From assembly GCA_015501605.1 (NCBI GenBank), contig JADNRZ010000002.1, positions 744,001 through 808,000 of the forward strand: a stretch of 64,000 bases of DNA, written 5' to 3'. The stretch comes from Panaeolus papilionaceus. Its lineage: Eukaryota; Basidiomycota; Agaricomycetes; Agaricales. The position numbers and the translations under genes are program-made. A model generated the notes under the pieces. It was not told the origin of the DNA and ran no database searches. It worked only from the letters and a program-made list of their open reading frames with translations. This document shows, piece after piece, positions 9,793 to 21,900 of this stretch (positions are counted from its first letter, which is position 1; each line of letters opens with the position of its first letter).

Positions 9793-10485
9793 CTCAAGAC
9801 AGGACAGTCCGACAATGCGAGCAGTAGGGGTGAGACTTGAAGGTTAAAGAGTGGAGGTGTTAGAAGCATGGAGTAAAATATCACCCTCGGAAGTGACATC
9901 ATTTAATACTCAGTCAAACCGGCTCCGTCGTAAATGCTTGCCAAGACTTCATGACCACCTAGACATTGCATAAAAATGCATTCCGAAACTTGCTCGGTAG
10001 GTACTATGCGACATGTCTCGTGTCATCGACCAAAGAATTTTTCAGGTGGATCTGGATTTCTACTCGCATTGCTAGCAAGCTACGAAGCAGGAAGTGTACC
10101 AGTTGCAAAGTGCCGTGAGTTTACACGAAAGTGGTCAAGTCTCAGGTAGGTTTGCTTCTGACTGAGGAGTGTGAACCGAACAGAAGCTATCGTTGATCGA
10201 GTTGAAGGCGATATTTGCGTGAGACTGATTAGTCACCAAGGAGACAGAACCGTCAATATCCCAAAATAGAGATTATTACTGCATATGGCAGTGATCGAGC
10301 TCTTAAAGACTAAAACCTCCTGCGGGGTCGAAGTGTCGAGCAGCGAACAGTTCCAGTGCTACTTTATGATTCTTACAAGCGTTTTACAGAAAGTGAGGGA
10401 ACATCCCGCTCCAAAGATAAATTCAATTGTAGTAATGAAAGGGAAGACTGACATTCCAAATCGTCCAAAAATATGCTAGCGATAA
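9793..10485. other. Intergenic region: carboxylesterase promoter and 3' side of TPR-like gene
   Basis: A 693-bp stretch upstream of the carboxylesterase ATG (9792) and downstream of the stop of the TPR-like gene (10486). Short frames in it lack codon structure and splice partners. No further gene or RNA was recognised. Confidence 0.45.
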
Positions 10486-13164
10486 TCAAACCATGTCCAA
10501 CTCAGGTAAATGGACAGCCGCCAGCCATGCCAAAATAACCTCAACCCGCGGTCCGTGCAGCGGAATATTGATCGGTTGCTTCTTCTTGCTTCCAGTCGCT
10601 GTCTTTTCTGCTGCTGCTTTGGCTGCGCGCTCCTTTTGGCGCTTAACCACAGGTGCGAGCAAAATACGAGCAAAATCCAACGCTTCCTCTGCGTCTGGAC
10701 GCTGAGGTAGGGGAATGCAGAGAGATTTATCTACAGTAGTGGTAGATTCGTCATCTCTGACAATCGAGGAAGAGCTTCCGGCCGTCATTCCAAAGCTACT
10801 ACCACGCGACGAACCACTACCAAGAGTCGCTTCATGATAAGAATTGCTTCGTTCGATTGGGGAAGACTGCAACGATGCGGGGAATGTGGGGGGTGCCTCA
10901 ATGGCTAGACGACTCTTGCCACGCCGAGCTGTCAGAGAATGCGGCAGCGTACCGGTTTTCCAACCACTAGCCAATCTTTCAAGCACTTCCACGAATTCGG
11001 CCTGAGACATAGAGCGAGGGGGGAGGAAGATGGGATAGCCTTCTAAGCCATCAATAATCATCGCAGCATGAACAAAGGTAGGGACAAGGTTGGAAAAATC
11101 GGCCAACATCAACTGGCAGATGAGCAGGGTGAAATGAGACTCGACGAGAAGAGGATGATAAGTGGTGAACGTGGCTGGCGCATCAGCCATCATTGGGGGG
11201 GTGCTATTATGGTTTCCAGGGCGCATAGCTTCTGTCAGAAGAAAGGCATACTCTGTTTGAAGAGCCAAGTCTCCTGCAGGCATCCCACTGGCAGATTCAA
11301 GAGAATCGAAGTGTGCGAGGAACTTTTCCTGATCACGTAGACTTTTCTTGACAAGTTGCGTGATTTGGTCACGAAAGCTTTTCTCGCCCAACACCGTTGA
11401 ATAGGCCTGCAATTTAGCGCCTTTCATGCTACGTAGTAGGCCGTCAGGGTTGCCCATTTCGACATTCCCATATTTTGCATTCTCTAAGTGAGACAAACGA
11501 AGTTCCCCAGCATCAGAGGAAGAAGATCTGGAGATCCCCTCTGTGTTAAGGACAGCATTCTCAATCAAGTGGATGGCGTGTTGTAGGTATGCTGCACCAC
11601 GAAGGAAAAGGAGCTGCGGTTCAATGGGCTCTGGAGCATCTTCCGTTGTTGACGGATGCCTCAAGATGGGTTCTCCCTCTGAACCCTCGCGCGAACTCCC
11701 CATCGTGCTCGTACCATCAGGTGGGGCTTGTCCATTGGTATGAGCCGAGGAACGGCCATTACGACGCTTGGCGTTCTTCTGAGCCCTTCCATCTCCTTGT
11801 GTGGTGCTATGACGATGGGCAATGTTGGCTCTGCGAACAGCTCTGGCTTCCTTTAGAGCAAAAGTAAAGTCCTTGGTAGCCATTGAGAATTCTTCTCTGA
11901 AGCAGTGAACAATACCACGGGTGCGATAGTATTCGAGATGCTGTGGATGGGCAGCGATCAATTCATCCAACACTTTCGTCGTAGTGGACTCCGCTAGTTG
12001 TCTGATTCAAACCCATGAGTGAAGTGTAGGAGTAACACAATGCAGTAGTATATACCTCGAGGGTATCTTCTCGTGGAAGAAATGGACGTATTTTGCATCA
12101 GCATCGTTGGGATCTTAAAATGACATAAACAATTGTCTTGTCTTGAATGGAAAAGGTATCGTGAAACTCACCGGTTTTGAGGACTCGTTCTGCAACATCA
12201 TCGAAGACACTTCCCCCTTGCATGACCATTACACTAGAAGCAATTTCGTCGGTTTTGTAAGCTTGGGCCAGCTTTTGCACCGCAAGGGCCCTCAAACGAT
12301 GTATCCGCATTGCTGACATGGCCACATTTCGTCCGTTTCCACCCTGATTCCCCAACGGATTCAAGCCCAGGGATTGAGCGGTGGCCCAAGGGCTACCACC
12401 AAATCCTGACCCACTCCTCATAGATCCAAGCTCCACTGCAGATAGTCCAGAGGAAGCACGTACAGAGAGCTCTGCTGCCTCATCGATTAAATGACGAATG
12501 TTCCTGACCGAACGGAATACACCTGGGTCTATAGGCGGAGGCGTAGCCTTTCCAGGTTTTGGAGGCGGAATCGGAGGTGGTAATGGCAAGGCAGAATAAG
12601 TGGTTCGAGGAGAATCCGGTGGGGTATGGTCTCCTAGTAATTGGAACATACGATCTCGCGGACGGTTAAAACTAGAAGAAATAAAGGGTGGTGGTGGTGG
12701 TTGAGGCGCCGTATTTTGCCCAGTCAAGGTATTGGGATCAAGATTTAAAGTCAATAATTGGTCAAGAAGTTCGAGTGGTAGTTGAAGCCATGGTCCCTGA
12801 TAAAGCTTAAGTTTGACAGCAGACAACCAGTCATGACACCACATACGTGATATGAGCTTATATACCTCCAATGCTTATTCCTGCTGATACATAACACGGA
12901 CGGACGCGGTTCAGCTTCTTGGACCTCTTGTACTTTCGTTTTCGCCGTTGTGGCGCTCTTCCCAGATTTCTTAGGCTTCTTTTTCTTTTTCTTCTTCGGA
13001 GCAGGAGTAGAAACCTCAGTAGGATTTTCAGTGTCAATGACAGCAGGAGAAGTTCTTCCGGAGTGTGTTATCGGGGTAGATATTTCTGAAACTGTGGTGG
13101 TAGGGTCGTTGTCCGTATCCGGAGAGGTTGGGACGTCATCGATAGGTGAGATTGTAGAAGCCAT
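10486..13164 (-). CDS. TPR-like fungal protein of unknown function
   Basis: Four exons (13164-12847, 12796-12172, 12113-12056, 12001-10486) join in frame to 838 residues. The first 85 residues are Ser/Thr/Pro-rich and contain a strongly basic KKKKKKKPKKSGKS block, a likely nuclear or nucleolar signal. Next comes WRYISSYHGPWLQLPLELL, formed across the first splice junction, and a proline-rich segment (PPPPPF, PLPPPIPPP). A TPR-like helical hairpin spans LDELIAAHPQHLEYYRTRG and the following CFREEFSMATKDFTFALKEA. More helical blocks follow (PQLLFLRGAAYLQHAI; YHPLLVESHFTLLICQLMLADF), separated by disordered Ser-rich stretches. The C-terminus is helical (VEVILAWLAAVHLPELD). I do not recognise the family. 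It looks like a basidiomycete-conserved protein, possibly a scaffold; no catalytic motif is visible. Confidence 0.75.
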
Positions 13165-13724
13165 TTATTAATGTAAGTTCAAATATGCCAGTGATATAAG
13201 AGAAAAGGGGATGGTGCCAAATGTCCAGAGTTCTGGCTGGGCGTTTATGAAGATGAACGGTGGCCCCCTCGACTCGGTCACCATTCCCTTGTCGAAATTT
13301 GTACATATGATCCAAACTTTCCCACGATTTTAACACCTCTTTGCCGAGAACGATCTCATTCAATTAGACCAAAGCGCATTTTTATCTTGGTGCATTGTGT
13401 CGTAGTTACGTTTAACGAAATGCGCTGGTTAAAGGCCGCGCATGATTATGACTATATTGTAAGCGTGATTTATTATTTTACACGGTCGCATGGATACAAG
13501 GGTATTGGAACTCTGCAAAGGGACAATGTAATGCAAAAAAGAAAGAGGAAAGCAAGAGAGGGTATAAAACAGCGGGGTATCATACAGTGCGGAGGAAGGT
13601 GGTACATAAAGGGTTCAATGTGGATATCAAGAGAAAAGATAACGCGAAAAGGGAGAAGACGCATGAGGCGGGACAAGGCAATACAAAAGGAATGCTAGTA
13701 AATGGATGTTCTAGGATCCTTGGT
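13165..13724. other. Intergenic region between TPR-like gene and RdRP 3' end
   Basis: A 560-bp gap that must contain the promoter of the TPR-like gene (ATG 13164) and the 3' UTR of the RdRP gene (stop 13725). The right half is purine-rich on the plus strand. No further gene was recognised. Confidence 0.4.
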
Positions 13725-16700
13725 TCAACGATTTATTGCCTTCAAGTATTGTGGTGAGATGGCCCGTGCTTCATCGATTGTGCGGATTGATGGCACGAGC
13801 CCTCCCGGGCATGATTTCGCTTTGATTACACACAGGAGACCAAAAGCGACGTCGAAGCCAAACTTCGGGTCGAGATAGTACGCGTAGGATGCTTTTACTT
13901 CATCCAAGTTGGCACGGAGAAGGTAGATATCTGGAATGGGTTCATAGAACAGTCGTGCCGGCTCTAAGGCTGGATCTTTTTGATCGGATTTGGCGCGAGA
14001 TGACTTCTTATTCTTCTGTCCAGGCCAGCCATTAGTTGCATTATTGGCGGCTCGCTTCTGGCTCATTGCCTGCTTGTACTTTTCATGAACAGCGTTTACG
14101 TGGTGCCGAATCAGACAAAGCTCCGCAAAACTTAGCTCCTTCCCGGGGAATGGTTTATCTGTCATATGGGGTCTGTTGAGGAAATCATAGGGTTCCTTCA
14201 AAGCTGGGTCTGATCGGTTAACAAGGCGCTGGTCAGCTGCCGCGTATAACAGCATCAACTCGGCTCCCTTCTTCCTAGCCGCATTCTCCAAAATCTTGAG
14301 GATGTTAGGATGAGGGGAATGATGCTCCGCAAAGGACGATCCTCGATAGAGCTTACGATCCGCCTGGAAAACTCCAGGGTCGATTCGTTTGCCATTTTTG
14401 CTGGAGTCGAGCAGAACTGCAAAACTGGCACATGGTAAGCAAACGATTCAAAATAGACAGAAGTACACACATATATGCCAAACGGATCGTTTCGGTGTGA
14501 TGGTAGCCATGCTTGACAATGGCGTTCTCGTGGAATGTCGAATAAATGCCAACCTGGGCCTTCTCGATATTGGAAAGTAATTTTTGCAGAAACTCTTGCT
14601 GGGTCGGCATCCTCCGACAGAAATCTGGAATCTTTTCAATATCTTCTGTATGGAAGTTTTTCGCCAGGTCATGGGGTTCATCTGTAAATGGCTGGTTTTG
14701 AAACGGTTGAACGATAGTAGGTTCATAAAATACGACCCATTCGTCTTAAAGTTCCTTTAGAATGATCACATATTGGCAATCAAAGATCATTACCTCCGTC
14801 CATGTCTGTCGATAAATCATGGAGTGTAAGCACAACCAAAGTTTGCAGACCAATTTTACCACATACCACCACCCGCCAACAAGCTTGCTAAGCTTCTGTT
14901 TCCCTTCGTCGGGATGACAATGACGTCCATATAGTTGCTGAGACGTGTTTTGTTTACGGCTTTGACCTATGTTATTTAAGTCAGAATACGGGTTCGATTG
15001 TGGGTGACCCAACGAGAGAACGGACTTTGCGCATATCGGAAGGTAGGCGAATTGGGTATCGCCCAACCTAAGGGGTGATATTGAATATCCACCAATGTAA
15101 TCGATACCCATAATATCAGACAACGCACCACAACATCTCCCTCTAACACTGTAAAGGGAAGGCCAGTAACTGCATGTTTTCGAATGCGCGAAAACTGAAA
15201 ATAAATTTCATCTCCCTTTAAGATGCCAAAAGGATCTAAAAGCCCTTGTAAAACCGGCTATGGAATGTTAAATACGATGAATCGTACCTGGTACGACATA
15301 TGCACCAAATGAGTACTTTGACGGAATACGGCAGTCTTCCACAGCGCTCTTGATGGTATTTTGGATGATGTACTTCATTTTTTCGTATAAGAGCTGGTTT
15401 GTGCTTGGTGTAAAACCTGCCTGCACGAGCTCAAGTGCGATTTCCTGCAGTCCCAATGGAGCTAATTCAATAGCATGTTACTCGAAGATAAACACAGCGA
15501 ATGATAAATTGGCACATACCCTGGCTGTATGAGTTTCGCCCAGTGTAGGTCGTCAAAGATACATCAATATATTCACCAATTGTCTCCTCGTGCTTCTCGT
15601 CGTCCCAATCTCTTCCGGACAAACCTAAGGCGCGGCTCCGGGCAGCTGCGGCACGCTGTGCTCTGGTACCAGCTACGTTTCCTGCTCTGTTGATAGCATT
15701 TGTGAGCACAACCACGTCGTTCCATTCCAGCAATGGTTTGATTGTGTCAGTCAGTGAATCTTCCATCATCGTGACCAACGTTTGTCCCGGTATCCCGTTG
15801 GCAAACAGATTCTGGACGCTTTGTTCGGTCAGGGGCACTTCACTTGATAGACCGCTTGTAGCGAGCAAGTCAAAAATTAGGTGAGACCTATCAAAATAAG
15901 GGTAGTGAATCTTTTTCTGAGAATCTCTGATCCAAATTTTGGGTTCATTGGACGAATCATGTGGTTCGAGAATCCAGAAACCTTTACTGCCACCAATACG
16001 TCCCTGGACACCAGAGGGTATGGTAACCTCGTCGTCGCTTCGACTGAGACCCTTCGCAATGGCGGTCATCCCTGCCCTGTTGATGAAGCCACATCCATCA
16101 GTCATCAGCTTCTCTGCAGGCGCCTTCTTGTCAGATGGCCAGTCATCGGCGACTAGTGCATCGAGAAGGATAAGCATTAGTGGTGCAAAACATCACCATG
16201 ATAGAATTTGAAGGCCTCACCAAGATCCTTGATGAAAAAAACATTTTTCGCCTCGAACTCGAGCGCGGGTACTGAGTTCGAAAGTCCCAGAGCAAAGCGA
16301 GTCACCCATTTACTGATGTACTGGACAAAACGGCGAGATGTAAGCAATATTGCATCGCAAATGAAGAAAGACTGTGCATACCTGTTCGTAGTTTTGCCTC
16401 TCTTTGAGGGGATTATGCCAATTAAGAAACGCGCTTAAAGACAGTCGGTGTTGGTCACCACACCAAGTTTGCGGGGAGCGTTCATAGTTATCATCAGTCT
16501 CCATGAGATAAACACTGCCCTCTTTGGCGTGAAAAGGAACAAAACAACGACCACATAAGATGAATTTTTGAGCAAAAAACTTCTTGATGGTCTCACTCGC
16601 GGACTCATCGGCGTTGTCAAAGTTGCCGTCTTTCATATAGGTGTCGGGTATTTTGACTTGGATGAATCGTCGTGACCCATAGAAGCGAGCAAAACGGTGA

Positions 16701-18045
16701 GAACGACGCATTTCCATGGGTTCTGGAGAAATGCGGAAAAGGCCATTTTTCTTGACAAGCCTAGCGACTTGCTGTATTTGACCACCGTGCCATCTGTCTT
16801 CTTCCAACCAATCCGGCTTAGATTCCATGAGGCCCAAACCCCGTGATTTGTTTTCGAGAATGGCTTTCTCTTCGAGATCCAGTTGCTTCCTATAGGAAAT
16901 GATATTGTTGAGAGGTGTTCATAAACCAGAACGTATTACTCACCAAAGAGGTTTGAAGGAGTTGTCGACGTCCTGGTCTCGCATAACTCGGAGCACATTT
17001 GGAGCAGAGGTTAGGTTGTCTCCTTTCAAACGATCAATACGGCTCCGGACACCTTCCCATGTCCAAACACCACCGCATACCCCTCTAGCAAGTTCATATT
17101 GTGTACCCCAGGCAATTTGATGCTCGTCAAACATGGCTTGGGTTTCTGCGCAATGCGCAATAATGCTGCAGCCGAGCTCACTGTCCATAGACTGCTCAGA
17201 AAAACGGCGTATGAGTCTTGTGGTTGGGTCGACGTCCGACGATGACGAATCTGGGGTGGGTAGTTGTTGAATAGGTGTCATACCCACTATACCGGAGTCC
17301 TCGTCGGATTCTGATCATCTAGTTAAAGCAGCAGATATGTGTATTATAGTCCCATTTACCTGCACTCTCTGTTTCGGTATCGCTAATAACAATACACTTT
17401 GGAGTGAGTTTATGTGAGTCAAAGATTCTAGCTTCTTTAAATATAGATTCTTGCACAAACCTTGGGGTCGGCTTTTTCGATAGGAGACACCGACGGTGCT
17501 GAAACGAATTTCAGGACAAATCGCAAGGATAAGAGAGAAATTTTCACATTCAACCACCGATAAACTTTCGAAAGCTTTTACAATACCACCTCTGCGTCCT
17601 GCTGGTGTGCCAGAATGTGGAGAGATACTAGTGACTGCTGGAAGTTCATTTTTTGAGTCACAAATATACATCGAGGACGGAACAAGTGAAATAGGTGCTT
17701 ACAATTGGGCATGGTGGGGGGTGGTGTAAGAGGAGTCTCTCTCGTCAAAGCGGGCTTTGGGTTAGAAACCCCAGGTTTGGATTTTTGAGGCGTAACAACG
17801 TCAGCATGGCGTCTTTTTCGGGCTACCCGTTTGAATTTTATTGGGGCTCCCGCATCACCTGCACGCAAGTTAGCATTGAGAGGCTGACGAATTGTATGCA
17901 TGTATTACCACTATCTGAACTATCGTCGCTCAACTCTTGAAAACTGTGACTCTATTTTTCGAGACGCGCTTTTAGAGTTTTTTCAGGTAAATGGGTGTCT
18001 ACTTACATCTCTTTGTAAAGTGCGAGATGGTATGTTCGACGGCAT
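13725..18045 (-). CDS. RNA-dependent RNA polymerase of the RNA-silencing (QDE-1/RDR) family
   Basis: A multi-exon gene of roughly 1,100-1,250 residues, starting at ATG 18045 (MPSNIPSRTLQRD) or a nearby alternative. The N-terminal part is disordered and Ser/Pro-rich (VISDTETESAESDEDSG). The catalytic half is typical of eukaryotic cellular RdRPs: KFILCGRCFVPFHAKEG, KLMTDGCGFINRAGM (near 16080), DPFGILKGDEIYFQFS (near 15220), RYPIRLPSDMRK, VKAVNKTRLSNYMDVIVI, the metal-binding LLAGGDMDGDEWVVFYEP near 14750-14870, then AVLLDSSKNGKRIDPGVF. The DxDGD aspartates are all present but spread over three exons, the middle one only 12 nt (14794-14805). The family makes double-stranded RNA from aberrant transcripts to feed Dicer and Argonaute. 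Exons in the catalytic half join in frame. The N-terminal exons are less certain; the joint near 17500 works with a GTGTCT donor and a 56-59-nt intron. The gene is divergent from centrin. Confidence 0.9.
14794..14805 (-). other. 12-nt microexon encoding the catalytic DxDG core of the RdRP
   Basis: The preceding exon ends at 14867 with codons for LLAGG plus one G. After a 61-nt intron (14806-14866, GTATGT...ACAG) the exon ACATGGACGGAG adds the rest of Asp-Met-Asp-Gly plus one base. After a 49-nt intron (14745-14793, GTAATG...TAAG) the next exon continues Asp-Glu-Trp. Only this path gives the family's canonical GGDxDGD; reading through either intron destroys the motif. Confidence 0.8.
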
Positions 18046-18400
18046 CTTTGAACCTGAGAACAGAATTCTCGATTGGTAAGTTGGCTCAGACTTCAAAGAA
18101 GCACTTCAAAAAGAAAATTCCTGGTATATGGCTTGAATAAAGAGACTGAAGTGAGTATCTGTAGAGGAGATGGTAATGAACAGAGATGTGATTTAGATAA
18201 AGGACCTCATCCTAGAATACTTTAGACAACCAATGTCAACCTGTCAAAGTCACGCTTGGTTCAATATCGTGAATGTCACATCTCACTAACACACGTGCTT
18301 CGCGCAATTTGTGACATAGTCACGTTTTCACCATGCGGAACACTGTGCACAATCCACTTTTGACACCAACCTTGTACAAGCCTTCACTTCAACCCTCACA
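18046..18400. promoter_or_regulatory. Divergent promoter between RdRP and centrin with E-box and GTCAC motifs
   Basis: A 355-bp head-to-head promoter. It contains a palindromic CACGTG at 18292-18297, GTCACG at 18249 and 18319, GTCAC at 18275 and GTGAC at 18311. The cluster lies about 75-155 bp from the centrin ATG and 200-280 bp from the RdRP ATG, so it could serve either gene. The function of these sites is inferred from sequence only. Confidence 0.5.
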
Positions 18401-18996
18401 ATGTACGGAGCCGCAGCTCAGAAAGCCAAACGAAGAACACACACACGCGAAATAACCGAAGATCAGAAGCAGGAAATCAAGGAAGCATTCGAACTCTTCG
18501 ACACAGACAAGGATGGGTATCTGGACTATTACGAGTTGAAGGTCGCGATGCGGGCTCTTGGATTTGATCTCAAGAAAGCAGAAGTCCTTAAACTGCTACG
18601 GGATCATGATAAAGATAACAGTGGTCTCATGGACTTCCAAGACTTTGCCAAAATTAGTGGGTTGACAACCACTCCGAAACGCGTCTTTTTCTAATCCATC
18701 CTTCAGTGAGCGAACGTATCCTAGAACGCGATCCAAAGGAAGAAATTCGAAGAGCATTCCAATTATTTGATGACGACAACACTGGAAAGATTAGCCTACG
18801 GAATCTTCGGCGCGTGGCCAAAGAAATTGGAGACAGGTTGGAAGATGATGAGCTGTGAGTAAGATTCTAGTGGTGGCATTTCTTGACTTACATATGCGTC
18901 CCCTATAGCAAAGCCATGATAGATGAGTTTGACCTGGACCAAGATGGAGAAATCAGCGAGCAGGAATTCTATGCTATCATGACGGACGATGCATAA
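18401..18996 (+). CDS. CDC31: Centrin (Cdc31-type EF-hand protein of the spindle pole body)
   Basis: Three exons, 18401-18656, 18707-18854 and 18909-18996, encode 163 residues, normal for a centrin. A short basic N-terminus ([18 protein letters not shown]) precedes four EF-hands. Loop 1 is [12 protein letters not shown] and loop 4 is [12 protein letters not shown], both with the acidic positions needed for calcium. Loop 2 ([14 protein letters not shown]) and loop 3 ([12 protein letters not shown]) are more degenerate, as is common in centrins. The segment [16 protein letters not shown] is a centrin signature between the first two hands, and the link [12 protein letters not shown] joins the halves across the first intron. 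Cdc31/centrin works in spindle pole body duplication and, in yeast, with Sac3 in mRNA export. The gene is divergent from the RdRP gene. Confidence 0.95.
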
Positions 18997-21900
18997 TCCG
19001 TTTTTCAGACCTCGTTTTGCCTTTCGGCTTTTCCACTATATCTGCTTTTGCTGTCGATCGTTTACCTGTATTCATGTTACCCTGTATTTTCAACCATCAT
19101 GCATCATCTGCAATAATCAGCATTTTATGTCAGTTTTTAACTTGTTTCACACAATTATATGTTACTCACTCCTTGTTAGATCATTTAACCATGTGTTCCA
19201 CTCAAGAATACCCGCATATTCATTTTTTGATGCCTACAGGCTTGAAGGGGTTTTCGACTCTGTGCGGGTTGTATTGGTTAGTGACCATCTAGGCCCATCG
19301 TGTTTAAGATATCCACAGTTCCTATGTGATAGACATGCCTGCATGCCGGGCTCACCTCAGTCGGACACTGAATGCAAATATAGACCGCCTGCGGAATGTA
19401 TTCTGGGGTTGATGACCTTGCCTTGATAACCCTTGCTTGTTTCCCCGCTTATTCGATGAACGACAGTATTACTGCGGTGGACTCCCATTTAGAGAGGCGA
19501 TCCTAACACCCTTTTTTTCTGCACCAGCGGGTATACGCCGGTTGAACTCCGACCAATATTGCTTTGATAGTTGTTTGGTGATTTTACATGTCAGTATTAT
19601 TCATGGCACTTTTGACACGCAGCATGGGAGAGTTTTCCCCGCCTGTGATCCTAGAGACTGGTGTAAAACAAGCAAGTACCAGGCAACATTTGGATACCAA
19701 CAACCCACGAACTGCACTGTGCCCGAGGTGAGGTGAGAGGAGTATATTATGTAGCATTCTGCCAGTCCGAGAAAACGCGAATATTGACATCGTTGATAAC
19801 AGATCTCTCTGGTCGAGACTTTATCTTGCTCTGCTCGGTCCAAAACCCACTCCACTTTCTTCATATGTTCCGAAGAAACGAGAGGTGACATTCAGACTTT
19901 GCAACCTCCAATTGGCACACTCTGTTGTCATCGTGTTTACCTGACTCCGCACAATTCCAGACAAGGTGCCCAGTATGCACTACATCACAGTCGGAAATCG
20001 CAAATAGACCTGGCTTCATTGGTCGGGAAACCAGAAGGGGAAGTCTAAATCAACAATTGGCTATCTCCCATAAAATCTAGGAACCATTCTCGTGAATGAA
20101 GCTTATCCGCGTTCTATTTGTCCACGACGTGGCCAAGAATCCGGTCCTTGAGGACCTGGCGCTAATAATAAGAACAAAACTCACGACTAAGCCTCTTGGG
20201 ATATCTAAATACAGGACAACAGGTGACCACCATACCCCCGTCTTTGAGGGTTCTGGGTGGACCAGGATTTAACACTCGTGCGTTTCGAAGTCCCTCTTCC
20301 AATCATGGTGCCACACCCTAACGTTTTCCTGTTCTGTTGCCAACTTCTATTGCCCCCAACGTTGCGCCCTTGCACAGCTGTCAAGATAACTTCTTTTCAG
20401 CTGATCCTGTAGAATGCAGATGTACAACTGCAGCTCCGACAACACTGTTTCTGGTGCATAACACAAGAACCAGAACAAGGTATGGGGCTGGAAGCACTGA
20501 TCTGTACCTTTATCCCCTCCATTCAGTCACGCCGGCCAAATTCGTTATCCAGACCTATAACGGCCTTGTTCCCAGTCAGGCATTGTCGTATGAGTTGAGT
20601 GGAGGTCTGAAAGGCGTTAGCAACTATTTCATATCAGCGTGGTCACAGCGACCCTTCTCATCGGGAGCTTCTCACAATGAAGCCTGAGCTTAGGTGACTG
20701 GGTTATCTTTTTACAACAGCTGCGGAGCATCGCGGGATGGAGATAATGATGACAATAGGTCATAAAAGTCTGCCGTAATGGTAAGTGGAAATGAAAGTTT
20801 CATCTATGACGCCTCAGAAGTCAAGCATGTAAAGCGTTCATACAACACTGGGGAAATGAGGGGGTGACTTAGATCAGCTAGAAAGCTCGGAGATCCGTAA
20901 TCCAGGCGAAGTACTAATGCTGTTTCTCAATGGTGGGCCAAATTCATGTTCCCAACAAACTTCTATAAGGCTTCGTCTATTTGGGTATAGTGGACAGTCA
21001 AGGCGGTCGCTTCAGAAATAAAACTATGTTAAATTAAACTTATTATTTCGAAATACAGCTCCGTTTTCAACTGGGATTTTTCACTCCTGACGTCAGCGCT
21101 TGGTTAGCTGGTTTCGTGGTTGCTGTGTGACCGATGTTATTTCGGCCTTGTCGAGCTTGTCAGCTTTGGGTGGATATGTCTCATTGTCGACGGACTTCGG
21201 AATGTAAGAACATGCGGAAACAATTTAAGATACTGACTCGGTCACAAAGTTAGTATAGTAAAATGAACGCCGCATTCTTGTACCCACAAGCTTTTCATGT
21301 CCTCGTGGGCAAAAGGTGAAGCCCACCCAAGACACTCAGATCAGACTCGGATTTGTGGGAAACTATGAGGTTTTTGTTATAACAAATCGGCGCCTTCGCT
21401 TTTTTATGTTTATTGCAAGCGAAGTACATATTCTGTAATCAACGTTAGCAAAAGCAATAAATCAAATTGGAGAGGCATACCATTTATTGAAACTCGAATT
21501 GACTCGAATGGCAGAAAAGAGTGTTCGATGGAGACTTAGAATAACTTCCGTAGGACCCCGAAATCCCATGATCGGGCCGAGAATGTCCGCGGACCTTCAA
21601 TATGAGCCCGAACAACGACCATGGCGCCTATTGACAGAATGAGTCTACGGTAGTCAATATGGCACACATCAAGGAATTCAGCAAAAAATACAATCGCGGT
21701 CCTTGCTGGGATGCCTTTAACCAATAATTCTTGCAAGAGTCAACTATGTGACCGCCATATTTGCCTCACCTGCAACTTCGTTGGAATTAACGCATAAGAC
21801 TTGATATGGGTTTGTGTGGCATTAAAAACAAGATAGAATGCGTCTTATAGAAATTCATTGCACCACACTCCCACTCTGGATAACGGTGAGTAAGTATTGC

